Notes: generated by a model from the letters alone, not told the origin. Counted from the stretch's first letter, positions 8,769-18,234 are shown. The stretch is 64,000 nucleotides of DNA from Pseudoduganella armeniaca (GCF_003028855.1 NZ_CP028324.1:186001-250000), one strand, 5' to 3'. Numbers and translations: made by a program.

Positions 8769-9566
8769 TTATTCTTCGCTCGTGGCGTCCGAATCGACCG
8801 TGTCGCCGGTCAGTTCGTCGGCCCGCAACTGCGCCTCGTTCAGGTTGATGGTGCCTTCGTAGATCGAGCGCCCGCAGATGACACCTTCGATGCCTTCGTC
8901 CTGCACCGCGCACAGCGCTTCCACGTCGGCCAGGTTGTGCAGGCCGCCGGAAGCGATGATCGGGATGCGCACGGCTTGCGCCAGGCGCACGGTCGCCTCG
9001 ATGTTCACGCCGCCCATCATGCCGTCGCGGCCGATGTCGGTGTAGACGATCGATTCGACGCCGTACTGCTCGAACTTCTGGGCCAGGTCGATCACCTCGT
9101 GGCCGGACATCTTGCTCCAGCCGTCGGTCGCCACCTTGCCGTCCTTGGCGTCCAGGCCGACGATGATGTGGCCCGGGAAGGCGCCGCAGGCGTCGTGCAG
9201 GAAGCCCGGGCTTTTCACGGCCGCGGTGCCGATGATGATGTAGCTGATGCCGTCGTCCAGGTAGCGCTCGATGGTGTCGAGGTCGCGGATGCCGCCGCCC
9301 AGCTGGACGGGGATTTGGTCGATGTCGTTCTCCAGGGCGAAGTCCTGTACCGTCTTCAGGATGGCCTTGACCGCCCCTTCGTTCTTCGGCTTGCCGGCGA
9401 ACGCGCCGTTCAGGTCGACCAGGTGCAGGCGGCGGGCGCCCTGCTCCAGCCAATGACGGGCCATCGCGGCCGGGTCTTCGGAGAATACGGTGGCAAGTTC
9501 CATATCGCCTTGTTTCAGGCGAACGCAGTGACCGTCCTTGAGGTCGATGGCAGGAATGAGCAGCAT
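8769..9566 (-). CDS. hisA: ProFAR isomerase HisA
   Basis: A 265-aa barrel enzyme catalysing the Amadori rearrangement of ProFAR to PRFAR. The catalytic Asp pair is visible: IPAIDLKDGHCVRL (D8) and YTDIGRDGMMGGVN. QLGGGIR and IASGGLH are the phosphate-binding loops. The tail after about residue 248 (GDTVDSDATSEE) is longer and more acidic than the family norm. It lies between hisH and hisF in the conserved H-A-F order. Confidence 0.98.
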   Translation of the reverse strand: MLLIPAIDLKDGHCVRLKQGDMELATVFSEDPAAMARHWLEQGARRLHLVDLNGAFAGKPKNEGAVKAILKTVQDFALENDIDQIPVQLGGGIRDLDTIERYLDDGISYIIIGTAAVKSPGFLHDACGAFPGHIIVGLDAKDGKVATDGWSKMSGHEVIDLAQKFEQYGVESIVYTDIGRDGMMGGVNIEATVRLAQAVRIPIIASGGLHNLADVEALCAVQDEGIEGVICGRSIYEGTINLNEAQLRADELTGDTVDSDATSEE

Positions 9567-9601
9567 GGCTTTTTCAGTTGATGGTTAGGAGTGGGACTGC
9601 T

Positions 9602-10237
9602 TCAAGGGTTCCAGTGAACGAAGTTCTTGTACAGCTGCAGGCCGCTGGCGGCGCTTTTCTCTGGGTGGAACTGGGTGGCGAAAATATTGTCGCGCGCGAC
9701 GGCACAGCAGAACGGCTGGCCGTACACGGTTTCGCCCACGCTGTGCGCCGGTACGTCCGGCTGCACGTAGTAGCTGTGCACGAAATAGAAGTACGATTCG
9801 TCCGGGATGCCCTGCCACAGTGCGTGCGGCACTTTCTGGCGCACCTGGTTCCAGCCCATCTGCGGCACCTTGAAACGGGAGCCGTCTTCCTGCAGCTGGC
9901 CGTCCAGGCGGAAGCGCACGATCTTGCCGGGCAGGAGGTTCAGGCCGGTGCCGCCCTCCTCGCTGTCGCCGAACAGCATCTGCTCGCCGATGCACACGCC
10001 CAGGAGCGGCTTGGTTTCGGCCGCGCGCAGCAGTGCTTCCTCGACGCCCGACTCGCGCAGGCTCTTCATGCAGTCCGTCATGGCGCCCTGGCCCGGCAGC
10101 ACGATGCGCTCGGCGCTCTCGATCTCGGCGACCTCGCCGGAAATGCGCACGTCCGCTTCCGGCGCGGCGGCGCGCAAGGCCTGCGCGACGGAGCGCAGGT
10201 TGCCCATGCCGTAGTCAACTACAACGATTTTTTTCAT
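9602..10237 (-). CDS. hisH: Imidazole glycerol phosphate synthase glutaminase subunit HisH
   Basis: A 211-aa class I glutamine amidotransferase supplying ammonia to HisF. The nucleophile elbow is LLGVCIGEQML (C82), slightly unlike the more usual GICLGMQ. The His-Glu pair lies in QFHPEKS near the C-terminus, with the oxyanion region PGQGAM. The start MKKIVVVDYGMGNLRS at 10237 is canonical; the longer open frame upstream is hisB antiframe. Confidence 0.97.
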   Translation of the reverse strand: MKKIVVVDYGMGNLRSVAQALRAAAPEADVRISGEVAEIESAERIVLPGQGAMTDCMKSLRESGVEEALLRAAETKPLLGVCIGEQMLFGDSEEGGTGLNLLPGKIVRFRLDGQLQEDGSRFKVPQMGWNQVRQKVPHALWQGIPDESYFYFVHSYYVQPDVPAHSVGETVYGQPFCCAVARDNIFATQFHPEKSAASGLQLYKNFVHWNP

Positions 10238-10256
10238 GGCTAAAGCCCGCGTGGGG

Positions 10257-10856
10257 TTACAGGCTTCCTTTGGTCGATGGGATCGTGCCGGCCGCGCGCT
10301 CGTCGCGCTCGACGGCCATGCGCAGCGCGCGGCCGAAGGCCTTGAACACGGTCTCGCACTGGTGGTGGGCGTTGGTGCCGCGCAGGTTATCGATGTGCAG
10401 CGTGACACCCGCATGGTTGACGAAGCCGCGGAAGAATTCCAGGGTCAGGTCGACGTCGAACGTGCCGATCATCGCGCGCGTAAACGGGATGTGGTACTCG
10501 ATGCCGGGCCGGCCGGAGAAGTCGATGACGACGCGCGACAGCGCTTCATCGAGCGGCACGTAGGCATGGCCGTAGCGGCGGATGCCCTTGCGGTCGCCGA
10601 TGGCCTTGGCTACCGCCATGCCCAGCGTGATGCCGACGTCTTCCACCGTGTGGTGATTGTCGATATGGGTGTCGCCGGTGGCGTGGATGTCCAGGTCGAT
10701 CAGGCCGTGGCGCGCGATCTGGTCCAGCATGTGGTCCAGGAAAGGCACGCCGGTGTCCAGCTTCTGCGTGCCGGTGCCGTCCAGGTTCAGGGCGACGCGG
10801 ATCTGCGTCTCGTTGGTGTTGCGCGTGACTTCCGCGCTGCGTTCTGCGATGGTCAT
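10257..10856 (-). CDS. hisB: Imidazoleglycerol-phosphate dehydratase
   Basis: A 199-aa monofunctional enzyme lacking the N-terminal phosphatase found in enterobacterial HisB, so histidinol phosphatase must be encoded elsewhere. Mn-binding motifs are seen in both repeats: FLDHMLDQIARHG, DTHIDNHHTVEDVGI and TNAHHQCETVFKAFGRAL. The start at 10856 (MTIAERSAEV) is chosen because the upstream in-frame sequence overlaps hisC and has no family character. Confidence 0.97.
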   Translation of the reverse strand: MTIAERSAEVTRNTNETQIRVALNLDGTGTQKLDTGVPFLDHMLDQIARHGLIDLDIHATGDTHIDNHHTVEDVGITLGMAVAKAIGDRKGIRRYGHAYVPLDEALSRVVIDFSGRPGIEYHIPFTRAMIGTFDVDLTLEFFRGFVNHAGVTLHIDNLRGTNAHHQCETVFKAFGRALRMAVERDERAAGTIPSTKGSL

Positions 10857-10876
10857 GGGAAAGGCTCTGGGGTGGA

Positions 10877-11965
10877 TCAGACCGCCAACGACGCTTTCAG
10901 GGCGTCGAGGAAAGCGGCGTTTTCTTCCGGCGTGCTGACGGTGATACGCAGGCAATTCGTCAGCACACTGTGCATTTTACTCAAATTTTTCACCAAAATT
11001 TTGCGGGCCAGGAGATTCGAGTGGGTCGTGTCCGCATTCGCCACACGGATCAGGATGAAATTCGCTGCCGACGGGAAAACCGTAACGTTCGGCAACTCGG
11101 CCAGCGCCCGGCTCAGCACGGCGCGCTGCTCGCGCAGCAGCGCGGCCTGCTCGTTCAGCACGTCCAGGTGGTCCAGCGCGAAGTCCGCCGCCGCCTGCGT
11201 CATCACGTTGACGTTGTACGGCGGGCGCACCTTCTCGAACTGTTCCAGCAGCGCCGGCGCGGCCGACATATAGCCCAGGCGGATGCCGGCCAGGCCCAGC
11301 TTGGACAGCGTGCGCATGACGATCAGGTTGTCGAACTCCGGCAGGCGGCCCATGAAGCTCTGCTGCGCAAACGGCTCGTAGGCTTCGTCCACCACCACCA
11401 GGCCTGTGTCGCCCACGGCGCGAATGATGTCGACCATCGCGCCGGCGTCGTACAGGTTGCCGGTGGGGTTGTTCGGATAGGCCAGGAACAGCAAGGCCGG
11501 CTTGTGCTCGGCGATCGCCGCCAGCATGGCCGGCAGGTCGAGCGAAAAATCTTCGCTCAGCGGCACGCCGACGAAGTCCATGCCGGCCACCTGGGCCGAG
11601 CGCTGGAACATGACGAAGGCGGGCACCGGCGCCATCATGACGGCGCGGCGGTCCTGGTGCGCGCAGGCGGCGGCCATGATGGAGATCAGCTCGTCCGAGC
11701 CGTTCCCCAGCAGGACTTCATAGCCGGCCGGGACGCCGAGTTTCGCGGCGACCTTGCGGCGCAGGCCATCGTACGACGGCGGATAGCGGTTCAGCGCGAC
11801 GGCGGCCAGGCGCTCGCCCAGCTCGCGCCGCAGCGCTTCGGGCAGCTGGTACGGGTTTTCCATCGCGTCCAGCTTGACGTAGCCGCTCGCATCCGGCACG
11901 TGGTAGCTGCCAATGGCGCGCACGTCGGCACGGATGGTGTTGCTGATCAGGCTTTCCAGGGACAT
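10877..11965 (-). CDS. hisC: Histidinol-phosphate aminotransferase
   Basis: A 362-aa fold-type I PLP enzyme. Recognisable motifs are KLDAMENPY near the N-terminus, FLAYPNNPTGN, VVVDEAYEPFA, the PLP-lysine segment RTLSKLGLAGIRLGY, and a C-terminal LRITVSTPEEN with substrate Arg. It is separated from the methyltransferase gene by only 5 bp and from hisB by 20 bp, so the methyltransferase is inside the transcription unit. Confidence 0.97.
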   Translation of the reverse strand: MSLESLISNTIRADVRAIGSYHVPDASGYVKLDAMENPYQLPEALRRELGERLAAVALNRYPPSYDGLRRKVAAKLGVPAGYEVLLGNGSDELISIMAAACAHQDRRAVMMAPVPAFVMFQRSAQVAGMDFVGVPLSEDFSLDLPAMLAAIAEHKPALLFLAYPNNPTGNLYDAGAMVDIIRAVGDTGLVVVDEAYEPFAQQSFMGRLPEFDNLIVMRTLSKLGLAGIRLGYMSAAPALLEQFEKVRPPYNVNVMTQAAADFALDHLDVLNEQAALLREQRAVLSRALAELPNVTVFPSAANFILIRVANADTTHSNLLARKILVKNLSKMHSVLTNCLRITVSTPEENAAFLDALKASLAV

Positions 11966-11970
11966 CGGTT

Positions 11971-12849
11971 CTACTCCAGTGAATTGATCGTGGTCGTATC
12001 CGGCGCCGCCGCCTTGGCGCGCGCACGCGGCTTCGCGCGGGGGGCGGTTGCCGGTTCAGGCGATGGCGCCGGGGCGCCATCGAGCGCCGCCAGCCGCTCG
12101 GCCGTGATGCGGCAGTACTCGCCATTGAGCTCGAAGCCGACGAAGCGACGGCCGGTGCGGCGCGCCGCCACGGCGGTGGTGCCGCTGCCCATGAACAGGT
12201 CCAGCACCACGCCACCCGGCGGGCACGAGGCCTTGATCATGCGCTCGATGATTTCGAGCGGCTTTTGCGTCGGGTGATCGACCCGCTCCGCGTGTTCCCT
12301 GTGCAGGCGCGATACGCTCCACAGATCCTTCGGGTTGTAGCCCACTTCCAGCCATTTCGCGCCGATAAAGATCGAACGCGAACGGGCTTTCTTGGTCGCG
12401 GCGTCGTACGGGATACGGACGGCGTCGAGATCGAAATAGTAATCCTTGCGGCGCACGAAGAAGCCCACCGTGTCGTGCACCGACGAGAAGCTGCGCACGC
12501 TGCCGCCCATCGACGGCACGCGGCGGTCCCAGATGATCTCGTTCATCATCGTCATGCGCTTTTTCAGCATCACGAAGATCTCCGGCGAGAAGCGCCACGT
12601 GGTGAAGATGTACAGGCTGCCGTTGTCCTTCAGCTTCGGCAGCGCCGCGTCGATCCAGCGCTCGGTCCACTGCAGGAATTCCTCCACCGTCTGCTGGTCG
12701 GAGGCGTTGCCGTAGTCCTTGCCCAGGTTGTAGGGCGGGTCGGTCAGGATCAGGTCGACGGCACCATCCGGGATGCGCGACAGGCCGGCCAGTGCGTCCT
12801 CGCAGTAGACCTGGTCCAGCCAGGCCGTGGACGTTTCGTCAGCCTTCAT
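11971..12849 (-). CDS. Orphan beta-class site-specific DNA methyltransferase within the his operon
   Basis: A 292-aa SAM-dependent DNA amino-methyltransferase. Motif IV DPPY (residues 37-40) comes before motif I FMGSGTT (219-225), which is the beta-class order; HPTQKP (192-197) is the conserved region X element. The Pro/Ala/Lys-rich tail (about 258-292) is low-complexity. Its ATG lies inside hisD, overlapping it by 11 bp, and it ends 5 bp before hisC, so it must be co-transcribed with his genes. No restriction endonuclease is nearby. DPPY with this order is typical of N6-adenine or N4-cytosine methylation; the recognition site cannot be read from the sequence. Confidence 0.93.
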   Translation of the reverse strand: MKADETSTAWLDQVYCEDALAGLSRIPDGAVDLILTDPPYNLGKDYGNASDQQTVEEFLQWTERWIDAALPKLKDNGSLYIFTTWRFSPEIFVMLKKRMTMMNEIIWDRRVPSMGGSVRSFSSVHDTVGFFVRRKDYYFDLDAVRIPYDAATKKARSRSIFIGAKWLEVGYNPKDLWSVSRLHREHAERVDHPTQKPLEIIERMIKASCPPGGVVLDLFMGSGTTAVAARRTGRRFVGFELNGEYCRITAERLAALDGAPAPSPEPATAPRAKPRARAKAAAPDTTTINSLE

Positions 12850-14161
12850 TTTTCAGTCGCAGCTCGGCACTGCGCGCGTGCGCCTGCAGCCCTTCGCCAT
12901 ACGCCAGCTCCGCCGCGATCTTGCCGAGCGTCTGCGCGCCGGCCTCGCTGACCTGGATGACCGACGAGCGCTTCTGGAAGTCGTACACGCCCAGCGGCGA
13001 CGAGAAACGCGCCGTGCGCGAGGTCGGCAGCACGTGGTTCGGACCGCAGCAGTAGTCGCCCAGCGACTCGGACGAGAAGCGGCCCAGGAACATCGCGCCG
13101 GCGTGGCGGATCTTGTCGGCCCACTGCTGCGGTTCCTCGGCCGAGATTTCCAGGTGCTCGGCGGCGATGGCGTTGGCGATCGCGCAGGCTTCGTCCATAT
13201 CCTTCACCTTGACCAGCGCGCCGCGATCGGTCAGCGAGGTGCGGATGACTTCCTGGCGCGGCATCGTCGGCAGTAGCTTCTGGATCGACGCTTCCACGCG
13301 TTCGATGTAGTCGGCATCGGGGCACAGCAGGATGGCCTGCGCCAGCTCGTCGTGCTCGGCCTGCGAGAACAGGTCCATCGCCACCCAGTCCGGGTGCGTG
13401 CTGCCGTCGCAGATGACGAGGATTTCCGACGGCCCGGCGATCATGTCGATGCCGACAGCGCCGAACACGCGCCGCTTGGCGGCCGCCACGTAGGCATTGC
13501 CGGGGCCGACGATCTTGTCCACCGGCTGGATCGTCTCGGTGCCGTAGGCCAGCGCGGCCACCGCCTGCGCGCCGCCGATGCCGATCACGCGATCGACGCC
13601 GGCAATCGCGGCCGCGGCCAGCACCATCTGGTTCTTCACGCCATCCGGCGTCGGCACCACCATCACGATCTCGCCCACGCCCGCCACCTTGGCCGGCACG
13701 GCGTTCATCAACACCGACGACGGATACGCGGCCTTGCCGCCCGGGACGTAGATGCCGACGCGGTCCAGCGGCGTGATGCGCTGGCCCAGCACTGTGCCGT
13801 CAGGTTCGGTGTACGTGAACCCCTGCAGCTCCTGCTTCTGCCGCTCGTGGAACACGCGAATGCGCTCGGCCGCCGTCTGCAACGCTTCACGCTGCGCCTG
13901 CGGCAGCGCGGCCAGCGCCGCATGCAACTCCTCCTGCCCGATCTCGAACGCCCGCATGTCCGGCGCGCCGCCGTGCGGAATCCGATCGAACTTGTTGGTG
14001 TATTCCACCACCGCTTCGTCGCCGCGACCGCGCACCTGCGCGATGATCTCGGTAACGGCATGTTCGATGGCGGTATCGGTTTCGGCTTCGAACGCCAGCA
14101 GGGCGTCCAGCGTTTCCTGGAAATCGATGGCGGTGGAGTCGAGCTTGCGGAGTTGGATCAT
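12839..14161 (-). CDS. hisD: Histidinol dehydrogenase
   Basis: A 440-aa enzyme catalysing the last two oxidations to histidine with NAD and zinc. Visible landmarks: PGGKAAYPSSVLMN, GVDRVIGIGGAQAVAALAYG, KIVGPGNAYVAAAKR, IDMIAGPSEIL, the Zn/catalytic region SQAEHDELAQ, and AAEHLEI. It follows hisG by 7 bp and overlaps the downstream methyltransferase start by 11 bp. Confidence 0.98.
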   Translation of the reverse strand: MIQLRKLDSTAIDFQETLDALLAFEAETDTAIEHAVTEIIAQVRGRGDEAVVEYTNKFDRIPHGGAPDMRAFEIGQEELHAALAALPQAQREALQTAAERIRVFHERQKQELQGFTYTEPDGTVLGQRITPLDRVGIYVPGGKAAYPSSVLMNAVPAKVAGVGEIVMVVPTPDGVKNQMVLAAAAIAGVDRVIGIGGAQAVAALAYGTETIQPVDKIVGPGNAYVAAAKRRVFGAVGIDMIAGPSEILVICDGSTHPDWVAMDLFSQAEHDELAQAILLCPDADYIERVEASIQKLLPTMPRQEVIRTSLTDRGALVKVKDMDEACAIANAIAAEHLEISAEEPQQWADKIRHAGAMFLGRFSSESLGDYCCGPNHVLPTSRTARFSSPLGVYDFQKRSSVIQVSEAGAQTLGKIAAELAYGEGLQAHARSAELRLKNEG

Positions 14162-14168
14162 GATCGGT

Positions 14169-14849
14169 TTATGACGCTTTCTGGGAGGCGCGTTCGAACG
14201 CCTCGAGGATCGGTTGCAGGCGCGCGCGCTTGAGCTTCAGCGCGGCCTGGTTGACGACGAGGCGGGACGAGATGTCCATGATCTCTTCCACTTCGACGAG
14301 GTGGTTGGCGCGCAGCGTGCTGCCGGTACTGACCAGGTCGACGATGGCGTCCGACAGGCCCACCAGCGGTGCCAGCTCCATCGAGCCGTACAGCTTGATC
14401 AGGTCGACGTGCACGCCCTTCTTGGCGAAGTGCTGGCGTGCCATCTCGGTGAACTTGGTCGCCACGCGCAGGCGCGCGCCCTGCCGCACCGCCGTCTCAT
14501 AGTCGAAGCCCGCCTTGACGGCGACCGACATGCGGCACTTGGCGATGTTCAGGTCGATCGGCTGGTACAGGCCTTCGCCGCCGTGCTCGAACAGCACGTC
14601 CTTGCCGGCCACGCCGAAGTCGGCCGCGCCATACTGCACGTAGGTCGGCACGTCGGTGGCGCGCACGATCAGCACGCGCACGTTCGGATCGTTGGTCGGC
14701 AGGATCAGCTTGCGCGACGTCTCCGGGTTTTCCGTGACGGTGATGCCGGCCGCCGCCAGCAGCGGCAGCGTGTCCTCGAAGATCCGGCCCTTGGACAGGG
14801 CCAGGATCAGCTGGGTATCGGTCGGCGCCTGGCTCGTGATGGTGGTCAT
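14169..14849 (-). CDS. hisG: ATP phosphoribosyltransferase, short form
   Basis: A 226-aa catalytic subunit for the first histidine step. It has LALSKGRIF, the GVAGKDVL loop and the PRPP-binding DLVSTGSTLRANHL. It lacks the C-terminal regulatory domain of long HisG, so by family knowledge it should need a HisZ partner, which is not in this window. It is 7 bp downstream of murA. Confidence 0.98.
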   Translation of the reverse strand: MTTITSQAPTDTQLILALSKGRIFEDTLPLLAAAGITVTENPETSRKLILPTNDPNVRVLIVRATDVPTYVQYGAADFGVAGKDVLFEHGGEGLYQPIDLNIAKCRMSVAVKAGFDYETAVRQGARLRVATKFTEMARQHFAKKGVHVDLIKLYGSMELAPLVGLSDAIVDLVSTGSTLRANHLVEVEEIMDISSRLVVNQAALKLKRARLQPILEAFERASQKAS

Positions 14850-14856
14850 GGCAGCC

Positions 14857-16107
14857 TTACTTGATGCGGGTGATGTTGGCGCCGACGGCGGACAGCTTCA
14901 CTTCCATGCGGTCGTAGCCGCGATCGAGGTGATAGATGCGGTCGATCAGCGTTTCGCCCTTGGCGGCCAGCCCGGCGATGACGAGCGAGGCGGAAGCGCG
15001 CAGGTCGGTCGCCATCACGGGCGCGCCGATCAGCTGCTGCACGCCGCGGATCTTGGCCGTGTTGCCGTCGGTCTGGATCGCCGCGCCCAGGCGATTCATC
15101 TCCTGCACGTGCATGAAGCGGTTCTCGAAGATCGTCTCCTGCACGGTGCTGCTGCCGTCGGCGATCGTGTTGACGGCCATGAACTGCGCCTGCATGTCGG
15201 TCGGGAAGCCCGGGTATTCGGTGGTGCTGAAGCTGACCGGCTGAGGGCGCGTATCCATCTGCGCGCGGATCCACGTGTCGCCCACCGTCAGGCGCAGGCC
15301 CATCTCGCGCAGCTTTTCCAGCGCCGCGTCCATGATGTCCACGCGCGTGTTGCGGATCGTGATGTCGCCGCCGGCGGCCGCCACGGCGCACAGGAACGTG
15401 GCCGCCTCGATGCGGTCCGAGATCACCGTGTGCGCGGCGCCGTGCAGTTCGGCCACGCCCTGGATCACCAGGCGGTGCGTGCCGATGCCGTCGATCTTGG
15501 CGCCCATCGCCACCAGCAGGTTGGCCAGGTCCGTCACTTCCGGCTCGCACGCGGCGTTTTCCAGCACCGTCTCGCCTTCGGCCAGCGTGGCGGCCATCAG
15601 CAGGTTTTCCGTGCCGGTCACCGTGATCATGTCCGTGGTGATGCTGGCGCCCTTCAGTTTCTTCGCCTTGGCGTAGATGTAGCCGGCGTCGATCGAGATC
15701 TCCGCGCCCAGCGCCTGCAGGCCCTTGATGTGCTGGTCGACGGGACGCGAACCGATCGCGCAGCCGCCCGGCAGCGACACCTTGGCTTCGCCGAAGCGCG
15801 CCAGCAGGGGCCCGAGCACGAGGATCGACGCGCGCATCGTCTTCACCAGTTCATACGGCGCTTCCAGCTTGTCGATCTTGGCACCGTTCATGACGACCTT
15901 GTCGCCGTTCTGCTCGACCGCCAGGCCGGTCTGGCGCAGCAGTTTCAGCATCGTTGCCACGTCGTGCAGGTTCGGCACGTTCGACAGTTGCAGGTCGCCG
16001 GCCGTCAGCAGGCCCGCGCACAGGATCGGCAAGGCCGCGTTCTTGGCGCCGGAGATCTGGATGTCGCCAACCAGGCGCTTGCCGCCGGTGATGAGCAGTT
16101 TGTCCAT
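14857..16107 (-). CDS. murA: UDP-N-acetylglucosamine 1-carboxyvinyltransferase
   Basis: A 416-aa EPSP-synthase-fold enzyme starting peptidoglycan precursor synthesis. The start MDKLLITGGKRLVGDIQISGAKN is canonical, and the PEP-reactive, fosfomycin-target Cys is intact in LPGGCAIGSRPVDQH (C116). It sits between the ibaG-like bolA gene (4 bp) and hisG (7 bp). Confidence 0.98.
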   Translation of the reverse strand: MDKLLITGGKRLVGDIQISGAKNAALPILCAGLLTAGDLQLSNVPNLHDVATMLKLLRQTGLAVEQNGDKVVMNGAKIDKLEAPYELVKTMRASILVLGPLLARFGEAKVSLPGGCAIGSRPVDQHIKGLQALGAEISIDAGYIYAKAKKLKGASITTDMITVTGTENLLMAATLAEGETVLENAACEPEVTDLANLLVAMGAKIDGIGTHRLVIQGVAELHGAAHTVISDRIEAATFLCAVAAAGGDITIRNTRVDIMDAALEKLREMGLRLTVGDTWIRAQMDTRPQPVSFSTTEYPGFPTDMQAQFMAVNTIADGSSTVQETIFENRFMHVQEMNRLGAAIQTDGNTAKIRGVQQLIGAPVMATDLRASASLVIAGLAAKGETLIDRIYHLDRGYDRMEVKLSAVGANITRIK

Positions 16108-16111
16108 GTGC

Positions 16112-16348
16112 TTATCCTTGGAATTCTTCAGGGGTCAGGGTCTTCATCGACAGCGCGTGGATTTCCTCGCGCATGCGGTCGCCCAGCGCCGCGTAGACCA
16201 GCTGATGGCGCTGGATCGGGCGCTTGCCTGCGAAGGCCGGGGACACGATGACGGCCTGGAAGTGCTGGCCGTCGCCCTCCACTTGCAGGTGCGTGCATTC
16301 GAGGCCGGCGGCGATGTAGCCGTGGATTGCTTCTGGGGTCGTGGTCAT
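16112..16348 (-). CDS. ibaG: BolA-family protein, IbaG/YrbA-like
   Basis: A 78-aa BolA-fold protein. The conserved segments VEGDGQHFQAVIVSPAF and RHQLVYAALGDRMREEIHALSMKT are present. Family members bind [2Fe-2S] clusters together with monothiol glutaredoxin; a CGFS glutaredoxin is encoded at 40560-40877. The location just upstream of murA and downstream of mla genes is the classical yrbA/ibaG position. No Cys suitable as third ligand is obvious, but a conserved His (RHQLVY) is. Confidence 0.93.
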   Translation of the reverse strand: MTTTPEAIHGYIAAGLECTHLQVEGDGQHFQAVIVSPAFAGKRPIQRHQLVYAALGDRMREEIHALSMKTLTPEEFQG

Positions 16349-16378
16349 GATGAGTCCTGTAATAACTTTAGTGACGCC

Positions 16379-17140
16379 TCAGTGGCGTAACCGGTAGCCG
16401 CTGCGCAGCAGCCTGATCGCCAGCAGCGCCAGCACCACCAGGAAGGCGGAGACGATGGCAAGGCTGGTCCATGGGTTGATGTCGGACTGGCCGAAGAAGC
16501 CGTAGCGGAAGCCGTCGATCATGTAGAAGAACGGATTCAGGTGCGACACGGTCAGCCAGAACGGTGGCAGCGAGTGGATGGAGTAGAACACGCCGGACAG
16601 GAACGTCAGCGGCATGATCAGGAAGTTCTGGAACGCGGCCAGCTGGTCGAATTTCTCGGCCCAGATGCCGGCGATCAGGCCCATGGTGCCCAGGATCGCG
16701 GCGCCCAGCAGCGCGAACACGGCGATCCACAGCGGCCACTGGAAGGTCATGTGGGCGAACCACGCCGTCACGATGAACACGCCCAGGCCCACGCAGATGC
16801 CGCGCACCATGGCGGCGATCGTGTAGGCCGAGAAGATCTCCCAGTGCGACAGGGGCGTGAGCAGCACGAACACCAGGTTGCCCGTGATCTTCGACTGGAT
16901 CAGCGACGACGACGAGTTGGCGAACGAATTCTGCAGCACGCTCATCATCACGAGGCCGGGGATCAGGAACGCCGTGTAGCTGACGCCCGGATAGACCGTC
17001 ACGCGCCCTTCCAGCACGTGGCCGAAAATGAGCAGGTACAGCATCGCGGTCAGGATCGGCGCGGCGATCGTCTGCGTCGCCACCTTATAGAAACGCAGCG
17101 TTTCCTTGTACACCAGGGTGCGGAAGCCCGTGGAGATCAT
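16379..17140 (-). CDS. ABC-2 type exporter permease
   Basis: A 253-aa integral membrane protein of the ABC-2 family with about six hydrophobic segments and the family motif near the C-terminus (PLTFLSGVFYSIHSLPPFW, then LNPFFYMIDGFRYGFFG). Its ATG overlaps the stop of the upstream ATPase gene (TGATG), so the two form one exporter. The homologous E. coli pair is yadG/yadH. The substrate is not known. Confidence 0.95.
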   Translation of the reverse strand: MISTGFRTLVYKETLRFYKVATQTIAAPILTAMLYLLIFGHVLEGRVTVYPGVSYTAFLIPGLVMMSVLQNSFANSSSSLIQSKITGNLVFVLLTPLSHWEIFSAYTIAAMVRGICVGLGVFIVTAWFAHMTFQWPLWIAVFALLGAAILGTMGLIAGIWAEKFDQLAAFQNFLIMPLTFLSGVFYSIHSLPPFWLTVSHLNPFFYMIDGFRYGFFGQSDINPWTSLAIVSAFLVVLALLAIRLLRSGYRLRH

Positions 17141-18054
17141 CACAGTGCTCCCTTGTCCATGATTTGCAGGAAGATGTCTTCCAGGTCGGCCTGCTGCAGC
17201 TGCATCTCGTCGATGACGACGCCGTTGGCGCGCAGGCGCGCCAGGATCTGCTCGACCTCCGAATAGTCGTTGATGCGCAGGCTGTACTTGCGGCCCGTCT
17301 CGGTCGGTTCCGGGTGCGTGATCAGGTGGCGCATGTCGGCCGGCAGGTCGCCTTCCTTCATGTGCACGATCAGCTGCGAGCCGGAGATGCGACGGATCAG
17401 CGCCGACATCGTGTCCAGCGCCACCACCTTGCCCGACTTGAGCATGGCGACGCGCTTGCACATCGCCTGCGCCTCTTCCAGGTAGTGCGTCGTCAGCACC
17501 ACCGTATGGCCTTCGCGGTTCAGCCGCGAGATGAACTTCCACAGGGTCTGGCGCAGTTCGACGTCGACACCGGCGGTCGGCTCGTCCAGCACGATCACGG
17601 GCGGCTTGTGCACCAGCGCCTGCGCCACCAGTACGCGGCGCTTCATGCCGCCGGACAGCGCGCGCATATTGGTGTCGGCCTTGTTGGTGAGGTCGAGGTT
17701 GTGCATCACCTCGTCGATCCACCGGTCGTTATTGGGCAGGCCGAAATAGCCGGACTGCAGCCGCAAGGTCTCGCGCACCGTGAAGAACGGGTCGAACACC
17801 AATTCCTGCGGCACCACGCCCAGCTTCTTGCGCGCGGCACGGAAGTCGCTGACGACGTCGTGGCCATGGATTTTCACGCTGCCGGCATCGGCCCGGATCA
17901 GGCCCGCGATGATGGAAATGAGGGTGGTCTTGCCGGCGCCGTTCGGCCCGAGCAGGCCGAAAAACTCCCCTTCTTCGATCGAGAGCGACACGCCGCCCAG
18001 TGCCTGGAGCGATTTGTAGCGCTTCTCGACATTGCTGATTTCGATTGCTGTCAT
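17140..18054 (-). CDS. ABC transporter ATP-binding protein, ABC-2 exporter type
   Basis: A 304-aa ATPase with Walker A GPNGAGKTT, signature LSGGMKRR, Walker B VIVLDEPTAGVD and switch His (LTTHYLEEA). A C-terminal extension of about 80 residues follows, as in exporter ATPases. The start MTAIEISNVEKRYKSL at 18054 is chosen; upstream in-frame sequence is not family-like. It is coupled to the permease by a one-base overlap. A 180-bp gap without a visible gene separates it from mlaB. Confidence 0.95.
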   Translation of the reverse strand: MTAIEISNVEKRYKSLQALGGVSLSIEEGEFFGLLGPNGAGKTTLISIIAGLIRADAGSVKIHGHDVVSDFRAARKKLGVVPQELVFDPFFTVRETLRLQSGYFGLPNNDRWIDEVMHNLDLTNKADTNMRALSGGMKRRVLVAQALVHKPPVIVLDEPTAGVDVELRQTLWKFISRLNREGHTVVLTTHYLEEAQAMCKRVAMLKSGKVVALDTMSALIRRISGSQLIVHMKEGDLPADMRHLITHPEPTETGRKYSLRINDYSEVEQILARLRANGVVIDEMQLQQADLEDIFLQIMDKGAL

Positions 18055-18234
18055 GCGTGATTGTTCGTTTTTGGTAGTGCAACGTGACCGTTGCTCTTGG
18101 CGGCCGGAAGGCCGGGGAAGCGGGCACCGTGGCTCTGTTGGCAACGGTAACGGTCAATTATAGGGGAATTTCGGTCAGACTATGCCGGACCTGCAAAAAC
18201 GCAAGAAGCCGGCTGGGCGGGGTTCAGGCGGGGG

